From Nemophila menziesii (Eukaryota > Streptophyta > Magnoliopsida > Boraginales > Hydrophyllaceae): 64,000 nt of DNA. The notes below the pieces were generated by a model. That model ran no database searches. It saw nothing but the letters and a program-made list of their open reading frames with translations, and was not told where the DNA came from. Location: the NCBI GenBank assembly GCA_029959085.1, contig JARWIR010000002.1:45256233-45320232 (forward strand), written 5' to 3'. Shown piece by piece: positions 34,107-44,613 of this stretch (the stretch's first letter is position 1; the number at the start of each line of letters is the position of its first letter). The translations under genes were made by a program, and so were the position numbers.

Positions 34107-34559
34107 GTATGGAAATCTACACTCGTTATTCGATTACATATAGTGTATACATATCTATGATAATTTAGAGCACAACTTAGAGCACCCGGAATAGAAACAT
34201 GACTAGTCGTCTGTCAAATTCTACCCTTCCACATAGTTCCACCTGTTACCCTGAACTCAAAAATTGTGTGTGTTCCATAGGAGAAAAATGAACAAATGAG
34301 CTGATGGAAAAACAAGGGTGACCATGGAACCGGCGCAGGAACTTTCATATTCATGAATATTATTAATTATACTTGTGCTCCCTGTATGTTGATTAATTTT
34401 TAATTTCATTAAACCAAACTAATAATTACAGAGGTGGGGGATTTGACCGTCCAATCACTACTTTTAAAATTGTAGAGGTGTTAATAGTGAAGTATTTAGG
34501 ATAGCAGTTAAGTAAATGAGAGTGAGTCATAAACCTCACATTAAAATAATGGTGGTGGT

Positions 34560-36263
34560 TGATGTCTCCCTATTTTTTATAATTATTAGCCTTTTATAGA
34601 CATCCTTTTAGATGAATAAATGACTTATTTGATTGACTTTTATGCTTATTTGATAATATTGCACTTTCTCCCCTTGAAAATTGACTATTTACATTTTTAG
34701 AGATTTTGTGCGTTAATTTGATTTTTTTTAGTGCAAAGTTAGTAGGTTCTTGAATTTTATGAAAGACCAATCCAAGTAGGAGAAGTGAGAATTAAAGTCT
34801 TAGGGTATTTTAGTGTGTTAGGAAGTACTTCTACTCGAGTTTCTGTTTTTAGAGTGCACTTTTATGTTTCTAGTCTTGAATTATTGATTTATTCTTTTTA
34901 AAGCATATGCGGTTTAATTATTTATTTATTGTGATACTTTAGAGACCAAGTCAAGTCAAAGAAGTAAAGAAAAGATATATACATGGAAATAAGAAGATTA
35001 AGGAAGGATATATGCAAAGAAGGAAAAGATAAAGCTGCCTTATGAATCTGAAATTCCAGCCACGTTTCAAAGACGAGTCCATAAAATAACATTGGCAAGG
35101 AATTTGGGCGATTGGTCTGCACCAATGGAAAGCTATTTCCGAGACAAGCGGTTTCGAATATTGGAACATGTCAAACGGATAAGTATTGAAGGAGATATGA
35201 CCTAAACAAATCAGCAGCAGAATCTTACCTTTCCTAGATTTTAGGGTTACGAATTTAAGAGTTCTTAACTTGTCTTTCACTCCAAGAAAATTCGACCTAG
35301 GGCTTGCTAAAACCTATAAGTACACCCCTTAGCCTCCTCTTTTCACACACTTCAGATAATTACACAAGAGGCTTAAAGTTTTCAAGTCAGAGCAAGAAGG
35401 CAAGGACAAACTAGTGTTGGAGGAGTTCTGTTCTTCCATCATCAGTCATCTTACCTTTTAGGTTATCAATTTATCATTAGTATTTGAACATGAATTCCTT
35501 ATATTTAATTTCAGTTTTTAATTCCGTTATGAACTAATTTTATTAGTACTTGAGAATCGCTATATGGTTTGAACCCAATTCTATTTAATTTATGTTTTCT
35601 GAGTTTGGGATTTAATGGTTTAAATTAGACTAGGTATTTTGTGTTGAATATTATTTTGTTTTAATCACTAATTTTGAAGTCATGAATCAAACTTAGCTCA
35701 TAGTAATTAGGCTATTCCCTATAGTGGCGTATGGATCACCTTGACGGGGGGTTTAATTACAAACTTAGATAATAGACGCATAGTATTGTTATTGAACCTA
35801 ACGGGCTTAACTAACCATGTTCACCCTGTCGGGGTTTGTAATACCGTAGGATAGCTCTTAGGTCCATCCTGACGGGGGTTAGGAGATATTAGAGTCCCGA
35901 CTAGCACAATAATACTAGTTTAGCCCTTAAACAGAAGCATAAATTAGATAGGTTAGGTGAAACCCTTGCGAGGGTCAAGTACTCTCTCTCTCTTCTGAAG
36001 TTTCAATTCTCTTTTACTTGCGTTATTTTACTTCTGTAGTTTATTTTCTTGCATCTTTTAATTTATAAAAACCAAACAAAAATCTTATTTTTTATTTTTC
36101 TGTCAAGCAATTACTACTACTATCCGATTAATACCTGAGTTGTGCCTAGTTCGTCCCTACGAACGAACTTGTTTATCATATATTACTTGGACAACCGCGC
36201 ACTTGCGGTTAAGTGGTTCCCTTATTTTCAGTTCTTAATTTATAAATACACCAGGACCCACCA
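34560..36263 (+). repeat. 5' LTR of element 2
   Basis: 1704 bp. It lacks about 45 bp around 35815 that the 3' LTR and element 1 keep, and about 40 bp near 34930. Repeated CCTGACGGG-like motifs lie at 35738-35751, 35797-35805, 35824-35834 and 35867-35878. Confidence 0.95.
35315..35322 (+). promoter_or_regulatory. TATA box of element 2 5' LTR
   Basis: TATAAGTA, followed by CACCCCTTAGCC. The 3' LTR has the better form TATAAATA at 45381-45388 in the same context, so this copy appears mutated. Confidence 0.55.
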
Positions 36264-36269
36264 AGTCTT

Positions 36270-36287
36270 TGGCGCCGCTGCCGAGGA
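36270..36287 (+). promoter_or_regulatory. Primer binding site, tRNA-Asp type (element 2)
   Basis: TGGCGCCGCTGCCGAGGA six bases after the 5' LTR, complementary at 16 of 18 bases to the tRNA-Asp 3' end. Confidence 0.85.
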
Positions 36288-36401
36288 TGGTAGCTTGTGA
36301 CCCCGGTGTTAATCTTTAGTAGTTTAATTGTTTTAGTTTTAGTTTTTTTTAGTTTTACGCTTTGGGTTGTCTTTCTTTCTCAGGTTTACAGGTTTTGGTA
36401 T

Positions 36402-37780
36402 ATGCGTGAAGATATCGTGATTCTTGAAAATCCCGAAAACCTAGTTCGAGAAGCAAACAAACGAAAGAGAGAAGCTAAAGATAGTTAGAGGAGCAATTAG
36501 CTAGAGAAACAATGGCTGACGATCATGAAATCGACCCCCCCTCTTGTTCCTCTTGTTCCACAAGTTCAACCTCCTCTGAACAATGATCTATGGTTCGTTA
36601 ATGGCCTGAACAAGCTCCATTTCGAGCTCCTGCCCTCGAATTGGCCCAAAAAATATTAATGTCGAGAGATTCAGACCCGATCCTGGTATGTTATCTCAAT
36701 TTCAGAGTTATGGCAATGTCCGAGGAGCACCTGGCGAAGATCCAATCCGTGTTGTACATCAGTTCATGCAAATATGTGATTCCTATAATACGCAAGGAGT
36801 AACAAGAGATCATATGTACTTTGCGAATTTTAGATATTTCGTTATTGATGGAGCAAGTGAATGGCATGATTCTGAGGAACCCGGATCAATTACAACATGG
36901 GACGCATTACAAACTGCGTTCTTTGACAGATACTACCCAACGAATATGAGATTAGATGCACAAGTTGAATTGACTTCGTTCAAACAAGATCAAGACGAGA
37001 CTTTGGGTAGAATTTGGAAGAGATTTAAGATTTTTTTGAGAAGAGTCCCTGTTTATGGCCTCACAGAGATTCAACAGATGAAGATATTTTACAGAGGACT
37101 TGATGGCTCTTCAAGAAAAGATCTTGACTTGCTTTGTGGTGGTGGATTTTTACAGGTACAACCAGTCATGCTAAGATTATTTTGAATAGAACTGTAATGA
37201 ATGAGATGTGTTGGAATACCATGAGAACACCTATCTGAGGTTGAAATAGTGCATTAATTGAAGAAAAATTCGCTGTCATGGAGAATAAACTTGAGCAACA
37301 ATTGAAACAACTTATTCTAGCTGTTACAAAAAGTGTTGCAGGTAGAAAAGCAGATGTTAATGTTACACAAGAAGTTTATGGGTGTTCTAACTGCAGTGTA
37401 CAAGACCATGATTGGGAGCATTGTCAAAACAATCCAGAAGCCGTAATGTTTGTTTCTAACTGAGGAAACTATAATTCAAGTAGTCAAGGCTATCAACTAA
37501 ACAGAAACCATCAGGGTTTCCAATATTCAAATCCAAATGGGGCTGCTAATTCGACTTATGCATATCAACCGCGTCCCCAAGGCAATAACTATCAACCTAG
37601 ACCACATAACAACTACCAAGGTGGACAAGCTTACGGAAATCAAGCTCGGAGACAACCTCCTCAAGACTCTTACACCGAGACCAGAATCAGAGTGCTCTAC
37701 CTGCTCAACTTCAAGAAGGTGGGTTAGATGTTCAACAAACCTTGTTGACATTAATCAACATTTAAACAAAAGCTAGCCTA
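36402..37780 (+). pseudogene. Element 2 gag with zinc knuckle, broken
   Basis: Starts MREDIVILENPENL (36402), stops at 36488, then resumes. The capsid core 36688-37185 is open: GEDPIRVVHQFMQICDS, DGASEWHD, FFDRYYPTNMRLDA, MKIFYRGLDGSSRKDL. After a frameshift, 37278-37463 has the CCHC zinc knuckle C-x2-C-x4-H-x4-C (CSNCSVQDHDWEHC), which binds the RNA genome. A Gln/Asn/Pro-rich tail follows to about 37780 with several stops. Element 1 has lost everything from just before the zinc knuckle. The N-terminal linker at 36490-36680 is shortened and frameshifted. Confidence 0.85.
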
Positions 37781-38010
37781 GTACAACAAGCTACAGCCGC
37801 AGCACTGAAGATGTTAGAAAATCAGCTAGCTCAGGTATCGAAGCAATTAAATCAACGTCAGGAAGGACAATTACCAAGTGACACTGAAGAACCAAAGCAA
37901 AGAGAAGATTGTAATGCTGTGACACTTAGAAGTGGTAAGAATCTCCCACCACCTCCTTTTCCCGTGATGAATGAAAAATAAACAACTGTTAAAAAAAACC
38001 GGTAAAATAT

Positions 38011-38910
38011 GTGGTGGAAAAAGAAGATGAACCTGAAGTAGTGGAAGTGGAGAAGATTCCGGAAAAGCCAAAGAAGCAAGATACTACAGTAACCCGTCCG
38101 CCTCCACCTTTCCCCTCGAGAGTTCAGAAGAAATGCGATATGGCTGACTATCAGAAGTTCTTAAAAGTGGTACGTGGTCTTAATATTAACATTCCATTCT
38201 TAGGTGCCATTAGAGATGTGCCAAAATATTTAAAATTCCTGAAGAGAGTCATCGCCAACAAAAGACCACACCTTGAGAATGAGATGATAGGTTTACCTGA
38301 AGAATGTAGCGCCATATGCCAAAGCAAATTGCCACCAAAACTACTTGATCCTGGGAGTTTTATGATTCCTATTTCCATTGGCAATAAGTGGCAAGGCAAA
38401 GCTTTGTGTGATTTGGGAGCAAGTATCAATCTCATGCCCAAATCAACTTTCAAGATCTTGAAGATAGGAGAAGCAAGGCAGATATCCATGGTCTTGCAAA
38501 TGGCTGATGGATCTCTCGCACATCCCGAGGGACACATAGAAGATGTCCTCGTCAAGGCATGTACTTTAATTTTTCCCGTTGATTTTGTTATACTTGAATA
38601 CGACGCGGATAGGAATGTCCCCATCATCTTGGGACGACCATTCCTAGCCACGGGGCGTACTGTTATTGATGTAGAAAACGGAGAATTAGCAATGCAAATC
38701 CAAGACGAGGAGGTAAAGTTCAACGTCTTTATGGCTATGAAGTTTCCAGATTCTATAGTGGATTGTTTCCGATTGGACGTAATTGACCTAGCTACACGAG
38801 AAGTATGGGAATACATGAATTTCGAAGATATCTTGCAAGCAGCCCTAACATTTGACTTACCAAAGCCAATAGAAGAGTTTGCCGAAACAGTGGCAGCTCT
38901 TAACTCTTGA
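38011..38910 (+). pseudogene. Element 2 aspartic protease region
   Basis: A 299-codon open frame. It begins with a linker (KIPEKPKKQDTTVTRPPPPF), then KLPPKLLDPGSFMIPISIG and the active-site motif ALCDLGASINLMP (DLGAS, usual in Athila). NVPIILGRPFLATG, the ILGRPFL flap-distal motif of retropepsins, follows, then DVENGELAMQ. The protease would cleave the gag-pol polyprotein. The catalytic motif is intact and this is the longest open frame of the element. It is the piece absent from element 1. Confidence 0.85.
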
Positions 38911-39084
38911 TATCCGAAGCATAAGTGTCTCACTTATGAACCTGTCAGAGAACCGGGGGAGATAGTTCTTAAAAACTAACCATCTATTGAAGCTCCCCCG
39001 AAATTAGAAGAAAAGCCGCTTCCGACACACTTAAGGTATGCGTATTTGGGTACTAACAAAACCCTGCCTGTTATTGTTTCAGCT

Positions 39085-40569
39085 ACTTTAACAGGTCTTC
39101 AAGAAGAAAAACTTTTGCGCATACTAAGAGCTTTCAAAGAGACGATTGGTTGAACTATTTCTAATATCAAAGGTATTAGTCCTTCCTATTACCAACACAA
39201 AATCATTTTGGACGATGAAAGTGCACGCTCAATTGAAGGACAAAGAAGATTGATGCCAGCAATGAAGGAAGTGGTGAAGAAAATGGTTATCAAGTTGCTA
39301 GATGCAGGAATCATCTATCCTATTGCTAGTAGTGAATGGGTGAGCCTAGTTCAATATGTATCAAAGAAGGGAGGTATCACTACCATCTTGAAGTAACAAA
39401 ATGAAGCCATACCTTCAAGGACCGTTGTTGGTTGGAGAGTGTGTATGGATTATCGTAAGTTGAACAAGGCCAACTGAAAAGATCACTTCCCTCTTCCGTT
39501 TATAGATAAGATGTTAGACAAGTTAGCTGGTAGAGAATATTATTTCTTTTTGGATGGGTATTCAGGATACAATCAGATATATCTAGATCCAAAAGACCAA
39601 CACAAGACCACTTTTACATGTCCTTATGGTACCTTTTCCTTTCGAAGAATGCCATTTGGATTATGTAATGCACCTGCTACTTTTCAAATATATATGATGG
39701 CGATTTTCTGGGACATGATTGATGATTTCCTTGAGGAATTTATGGATTATTTCTCTACGTTTCGTGATAACTTTGATGAGTGTTTACAGAACTTGGAGAA
39801 GGTGTTGATTAGATGCAAGGAAACTGATTTGGTTTTGAACTGGGAAAAATGTCACTTTATGGTTCGAGAAGGTATAGTGTTGGGACACAAGGTTTCGAGT
39901 TAGGGTTTGGAAGTTGATCGCGCTAAGATTGAGGTAATTAAAACTCTTCCCCCTCTGATTTCTGTAAAAGGGGTAAGAAGTTTTTTGGGTCATGCTGGTT
40001 TTTACCGACGTTTCATCAAGGACTTCTCAACGATCTCTAAGCCATTGTGTAACTTACTTGAAAAGGACGCCAAATTCCTTTTTGATGAAGCTTGCCTGGT
40101 GGCCTTTCAAAATATTAAAGAGAAGCTTATTTCTGCACCTATTGTATTACCTCCTTATTGGAAGATTTCGTCTGAATTTATGTGTGATGCTAGTGATCTT
40201 GCTATGGGTGATGTTCTGGGTCAAATAAAAGATAAGGTATTTCATTCCATCAACTACGCTAGTAAGGTCTTTACAAGTGCTGAAGTAAATTATACCGTAA
40301 CTGAGAAGGAGTTACTAGATGTAGTGTATGCATTCGACAAATTTCGTTCCTATCTTCTTGGGGAGAAAGTTGTTGTGTTTACTGATCATTCTGCAATTAA
40401 ATACCTTATGAAGAAGAAAGATGCTAAGCCAAGCTTAATCAGATGGGTGTTGTTATTACAAGAGTATGACTTAGAAATCCGAGATCGAAAGGGGTGTGAC
40501 AATCAAGTTGCAGATCATTCGTCACGTCTTGAAGGTTCAGAGCTTAATAGTGATCCTGAGTTGGTTTGA
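39085..40569 (+). pseudogene. Element 2 reverse transcriptase and RNase H, inactive
   Basis: The frame is in three parts separated by stops: up to 39150 and 39208-39396; 39511-39903; 39907-40569. RT motifs [11 protein letters not shown] and [12 protein letters not shown] are present, but the active site reads FMDYFS where element 1 has FMDDFS, so a catalytic Asp is Tyr and the enzyme should be dead. RNase H keeps CDASD, EKELL, TDHSAI and VADHSSRLE. Other stops are at 39394-39396, about 39477 and 39901-39903. Ends with ELV and a TGA at 40567-40569. Confidence 0.85.
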
Positions 40570-41922
40570 GAGGAGTTCCCTGATGAGATTTTATTTGCTA
40601 TATATGATGGTACTCCTTGGTATGCAGACATTTCTAATCTTATTATGAGTGGTAGCTTTCCTCAAGGAGCTACATCACAAGACAAGAAAAGATTGATCCA
40701 TCGTGTTAAACAGTTCTTTTGGGAGGATCCCTTCCTCTACAAAGTGTGTAGTGATTAAATGGTGAGAAAATGCATACCAGAGAAAGATGTTTAGGCAGTG
40801 GTTGCGAGTTGTCATGATTCGCCATACGGAGGACACTTCAAAGGTGACCGCACAGCTGCTAAGGTACTACAATCCGGTTATTATTGGCCTATGTTACATA
40901 CGGATTGTCATGAGTATATTCAGAAGTGTCATAGATGCTAGTTTACTTGAAATATATCCAAGAGGGATGAGATGCCACGTAATAATGTTCTTGAAGTTGA
41001 AATATTCGATGTATGGGTTATTAATTTCATGGGTCCTTTTGTACCATCTAACGGGAATCCATACATCCTACTAGCTGATCATTACATGTCTAAATGGGTA
41101 GAGGCTGTAGCTCTACCAACTAATGATTCGTGAGTAGTGATTAAATTCTTAAAGTCACACATCTTCACTAGACATGGTATACATAGAGTTATTATCAGTG
41201 ATGGAGGTTCACATTTTGTGAACAAGTATCTGAAGACAGTCCTAGAGATGTATGGTGTGAGACATCGTGTATCTACCGCGTATCATCCACATGCCAATGG
41301 TCAAGCTTTGGTCTCTAATCGAGAGGTCAAATCTATTCTGGAAAAGACAGTTGGCCCCACGCGAAAAGAATGGTCTATGAAGCTAGATTATGCGTTGTGG
41401 GCCTATCGTACTGCGTTTAAAACTCCAGTTGGTGCATCTCTGTATCGTATGGTTTTTGGTAAGGCTTGTCACTTACCTCTTGAACTTGAATTAGGTGCAT
41501 ACTGGGCTATAGCACAATTGAATTAAGATCCTACTTTCGCCGGTGAGAATCGTATGATGAAGCTGAATGAACTTGATGAGTTTCGATTACATGCCTATGA
41601 AAACGCGAAACTTTACAAAGAAAACACGAAGAGGTTGCATGATAATCGCATCCGTGCAAAGAAATTTGAAGTGGGACAGAGGGTCCTAAAATACAACTCC
41701 AAGTTTAGCAATTATCCGGGAAAGTTGAGATCAAAGTGTTCTGGTCCTCACATTGTGACCAAAGTTACGCCTCATGGAGTTATAGAGATTGAGCATCCAA
41801 CTGAACACCACACCTTTATGGTGAATGGTCATCATCAGAAAATTTATCAGGGAGGCGAGGATACTAATCGCATGGTGGATCCACATCCTGGGGAGGTCAT
41901 GTACCTCCTTGAAGCTAAATAG
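40570..41922 (+). pseudogene. Element 2 integrase, inactive
   Basis: The zinc domain ([23 protein letters not shown]) is readable at about 40808-40940. The core follows but two of three catalytic acids are lost: the first Asp is Asn (VINFMGPF, near 41030) and the Glu is Leu (GQALVSN, near 41305). The middle Asp ([10 protein letters not shown]) remains. Stops occur near 40756, 40791, 41132 and 41525. The C-terminal GPY/F module is present as KCSGPHIVTKV, and the frame 41554-41922 ends MYLLEAK. Confidence 0.85.
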
Positions 41923-42138
41923 TTGCGAGAGGTAACTCATCGAGCTTAACGAAGTTAAACAAAAGCCAGTTCATTGTATATTAGTTTATTGCTTTATGTT
42001 TTTCAATTCCTAGTGTATAATTGTACGTTATAGTCGAGTTTTAGTGTCTACTTTTATGAGAAATGAGAAAGGTAGGGTGTTAATGGTGCAAGAATTGAGT
42101 TTGGGATGCTAAGGAACGAAAAGAAAAAATCTGCTGCT

Positions 42139-42490
42139 CTGACCGGTACGCCGGCCAGAACACCTGTACGCCGGCGAAGTAGAAACACGTGCCCACGGGA
42201 TCATGGCTCAGGTTGTTTGCCGAGAAGTAGAGAATATTTGACGTGTTGCACCGGCATGCCGCCGAGAATTCCGGTATGCCGGCCAGATGGAAAACCCGTT
42301 CCCTCGAGTAGTTCGGCTCGGGTATTTTGACGGAGTTCACCCCTGGACAAATAGCAGCACCGGCATGCCGGCGAATAATAAACACGTTTCCTCGGGTAGC
42401 GACTCAGGTTCAAGGTAGAATGTAATGAAAAAACACACGTCCAGCACCGGTATGCTGGCCATTAGCCCCGGTATGCCAACCCGCATGTCG
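42139..42490. repeat. GC-rich palindromic tandem array in element 2
   Basis: CCGGTACGCCGG, CCGGCATGCCG and CCGGTATGCCGG words recur in four clusters starting near 42140, 42250, 42359 and 42444 (spacing about 110, 109 and 85 bp). Between them lie ACACGT and CTCGGGTA/GGCTCAGGTT-like words. It has the same position (integrase to 3' ORF) and the same palindrome core as the array in element 1, though the spacer sequences differ. Confidence 0.8.
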
Positions 42491-42854
42491 GTTTGGAAGA
42501 GATTGTTGCCCTATACACTTCTTACCTTATGAAGTGTTAACCCAAGCCTCTCCCATACGAATTTTTCAGCTCCCAACCTTATAAATAGACCTTGAAGCTT
42601 GATTAAAAATCTACAACAAACACAATAACATTAATAATTCTCTCCTCCATCCTCCATAAACACATCTTCTTCATCAAATTCATCACAATACACCATTAAA
42701 CATCATCAAGATCATCAGGCTTTCAAGAATTCTTCCAAGATTCATCAAGAAACCTTCTTCTTTCATCAAATCCAAGCAACAAACTCAAGCTACAACAATC
42801 TCTCTTAACTTTATTCTAATCTTGGTGTAACTTGAGTTTGGGGTCAAATAAACC

Positions 42855-43310
42855 ATGACAAACATAACAGATGCTATGGATTATAAGAGGAAGTGTTGTA
42901 TCCTAGGGAAGAACAAAAATTTGCCTGCTTCTTCAATCGAAAAGGCCATCAATCTTGATGAGCCTACTGAAAAACAAAAGGAAGAGGCACCTGCACAACC
43001 ACTACACAAGAAATTAACAGCTAGGATGAGGGTATCATCAAAGCCTAAAGAAAAGACATAAATTCAAGATCAAGGTTCTTCTACCTCCTCTCAGAATAAT
43101 TCTTATATACCCCCATGTGCTATCAAATTGCAACATGATGTCGAGCTTTTAAGAGAAGAAAACAGAGCACTTTGGGTGGAAATTACATAGATTGAGTCAA
43201 CATTGGAAGAGGTAGCTATGAACATGGATATTGATAATTATTCTTCGGAGGAGGAGGAGGACATGATGGATCTTTATGGCCAGGTACCCCGTTCTAATTC
43301 TTCTTCTTAA
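42855..43310 (+). pseudogene. Element 2 3' ORF, internally shortened and broken
   Basis: Starts MTNITDAMDYKRKC, matching the start of the element 1 3' ORF, preceded by GAGTTTGGGGTC at 42833-42844. The frame runs 151 codons to TAA 43308-43310, with two internal stops (43059-43061 and near 43190). The C-terminal part is coiled-coil-like (DVELLREENRALWVEI) and acidic (SSEEEEDMMDLYG). The large central transposon-protein-like domain present in element 1 is missing, leaving only the ends. Confidence 0.6.
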
Positions 43311-43641
43311 TTGATGGTAGGCACTAAGTAGGTAGTTTATTTTGATTTTATTGCTTTATTGAGTCTTTCTCGAGTTGTGGGGACACGACTCACTTTTTAG
43401 TTTGGGGTGGGGTTCATTGCCTCATCCCAATTTTTTGTGATTTACATGCTTTCATGAATTTATGACAGAAAATAGTTGACTTTAGGAGTTAGTGTAAACT
43501 GCACTTAGATTGCATGCATATATGAGATAATTGATAGGAAGAATTAATGAACAATGCAAAAGAAGTAAACTTGTGCTGAAGGATAATAGGTGGTTTGTAT
43601 AACGTGAGATCTAAATGAGTAGAGAACCAGTTAGGTATGAA

Positions 43642-43896
43642 CTAGAGGCAAGTTGTGTAAATAGAAAGATGATAGAGGCAGTTCATTGTTAGCCCTTTGA
43701 ATCCTTTTTGGCTTTCTATCCCTGAATTAATTATATCCTTCTTAGCCAATTTTTTAGCCTTTAAGCCTTTCTTTTGTCGCCACGTTATAATCCAATATCC
43801 CTTTAGATTGTTAGGCATGACCATATGGCGCGCACTTGAATCACGATCTTGAGACTTCCTGTCTTGAGCTTGAGTTTGGGGTGGTGGGTCCACCAT
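43642..43896 (-). other. Antisense ORF in the 3' region of element 2
   Basis: 84 codons starting MVDPPPQTQAQD and containing HMVMPNNLK and QKKGLKAKKLAKKD. It matches the second half of the element 1 antisense frame (22301-22642). Function unknown. Confidence 0.35.
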
Positions 43897-44599
43897 ATGG
43901 GAATTTACATTGGGTTGGGATTTTTGAGCTTATCAATTGTGCTATGTGCTATAGTTTGATGATGATTCATAGGTTTATTATATTGTAACCCTATGTCGGG
44001 GTAATAGTAAATGAAAAAGAAGCTATGAGCTAAAGTTATGAAAAGGCAGAATTATGAAAAATAGCATGATATCTCAACATTAAAAAAGAGAGTCGTAGCT
44101 ATACAAAAGAAAAAAAATGATTTGAAAAATATATTCGGACCGGCAAATATTCGAGTGTAAACTTAAGCTCTTTGACAGTTTGTTGATGGTAAGTGAAGGT
44201 TGAGCCAAAAGTTAACTTCAAAATTACCAAATATGCATACCATACCGTCCATAAGCCTACGCTAAAACCATAAAGACCCTGTGATTCCTAGATACACAGT
44301 GAGTTAATAGGAATATGCTAAGTTGAGCGTTCAAAGCAAGTAAAGATCGAAGAACACCCTATAGCCACCATCTTGAGATAAGTATTAAGCTCAACCTTCT
44401 AGCATTGTGAATTTAATTTTGGATTGATATTATTTTGTGTTTGATTTTGTATGATAAGTGTATGTGTATATCAATTTCTAGATTAGACTATATGAGATTT
44501 TTTTTAAGTTGTGCTTTGGGAATATTTACTAGATTCTACCTTCTGCGTTCACCTAAAAGATCCATTTTTATTTTTTACTTTGTTGGGACGACAAAGGTT

Positions 44600-44613
44600 T
44601 GAGTTTGGGGTCT
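44600..44613 (+). promoter_or_regulatory. Polypurine tract of element 2
   Basis: GAGTTTGGGGTCT immediately precedes the 3' LTR at 44614. The same GAGTTTGGGG word recurs at 42833, 43872 and, in weaker form, at 42096 and 43399. Confidence 0.65.

Larger units (their letters stand above)
30993..34559. repeat. Large repeat block, copy B, part 2
   Basis: Resumes copy B after element 1 and matches 15220-16620 (A) and 51345-55470 (C). It carries a private SINE (31890-31993) and a private LINE tail (33295-33710), and lacks the helicase and DUF4283 segments seen in C. It ends at the insertion site of Athila element 2. Confidence 0.65.

Noticed and set aside
38151..38933. 260-codon minus-strand ORF opposite the protease
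   Set aside because: A shadow of the conserved protease frame on the plus strand; no recognisable domain.
42080..42413. Overlapping ORFs on both strands in the palindromic array
   Set aside because: Both strands are open only because of the symmetric GC-rich repeat; peptides are not protein-like.
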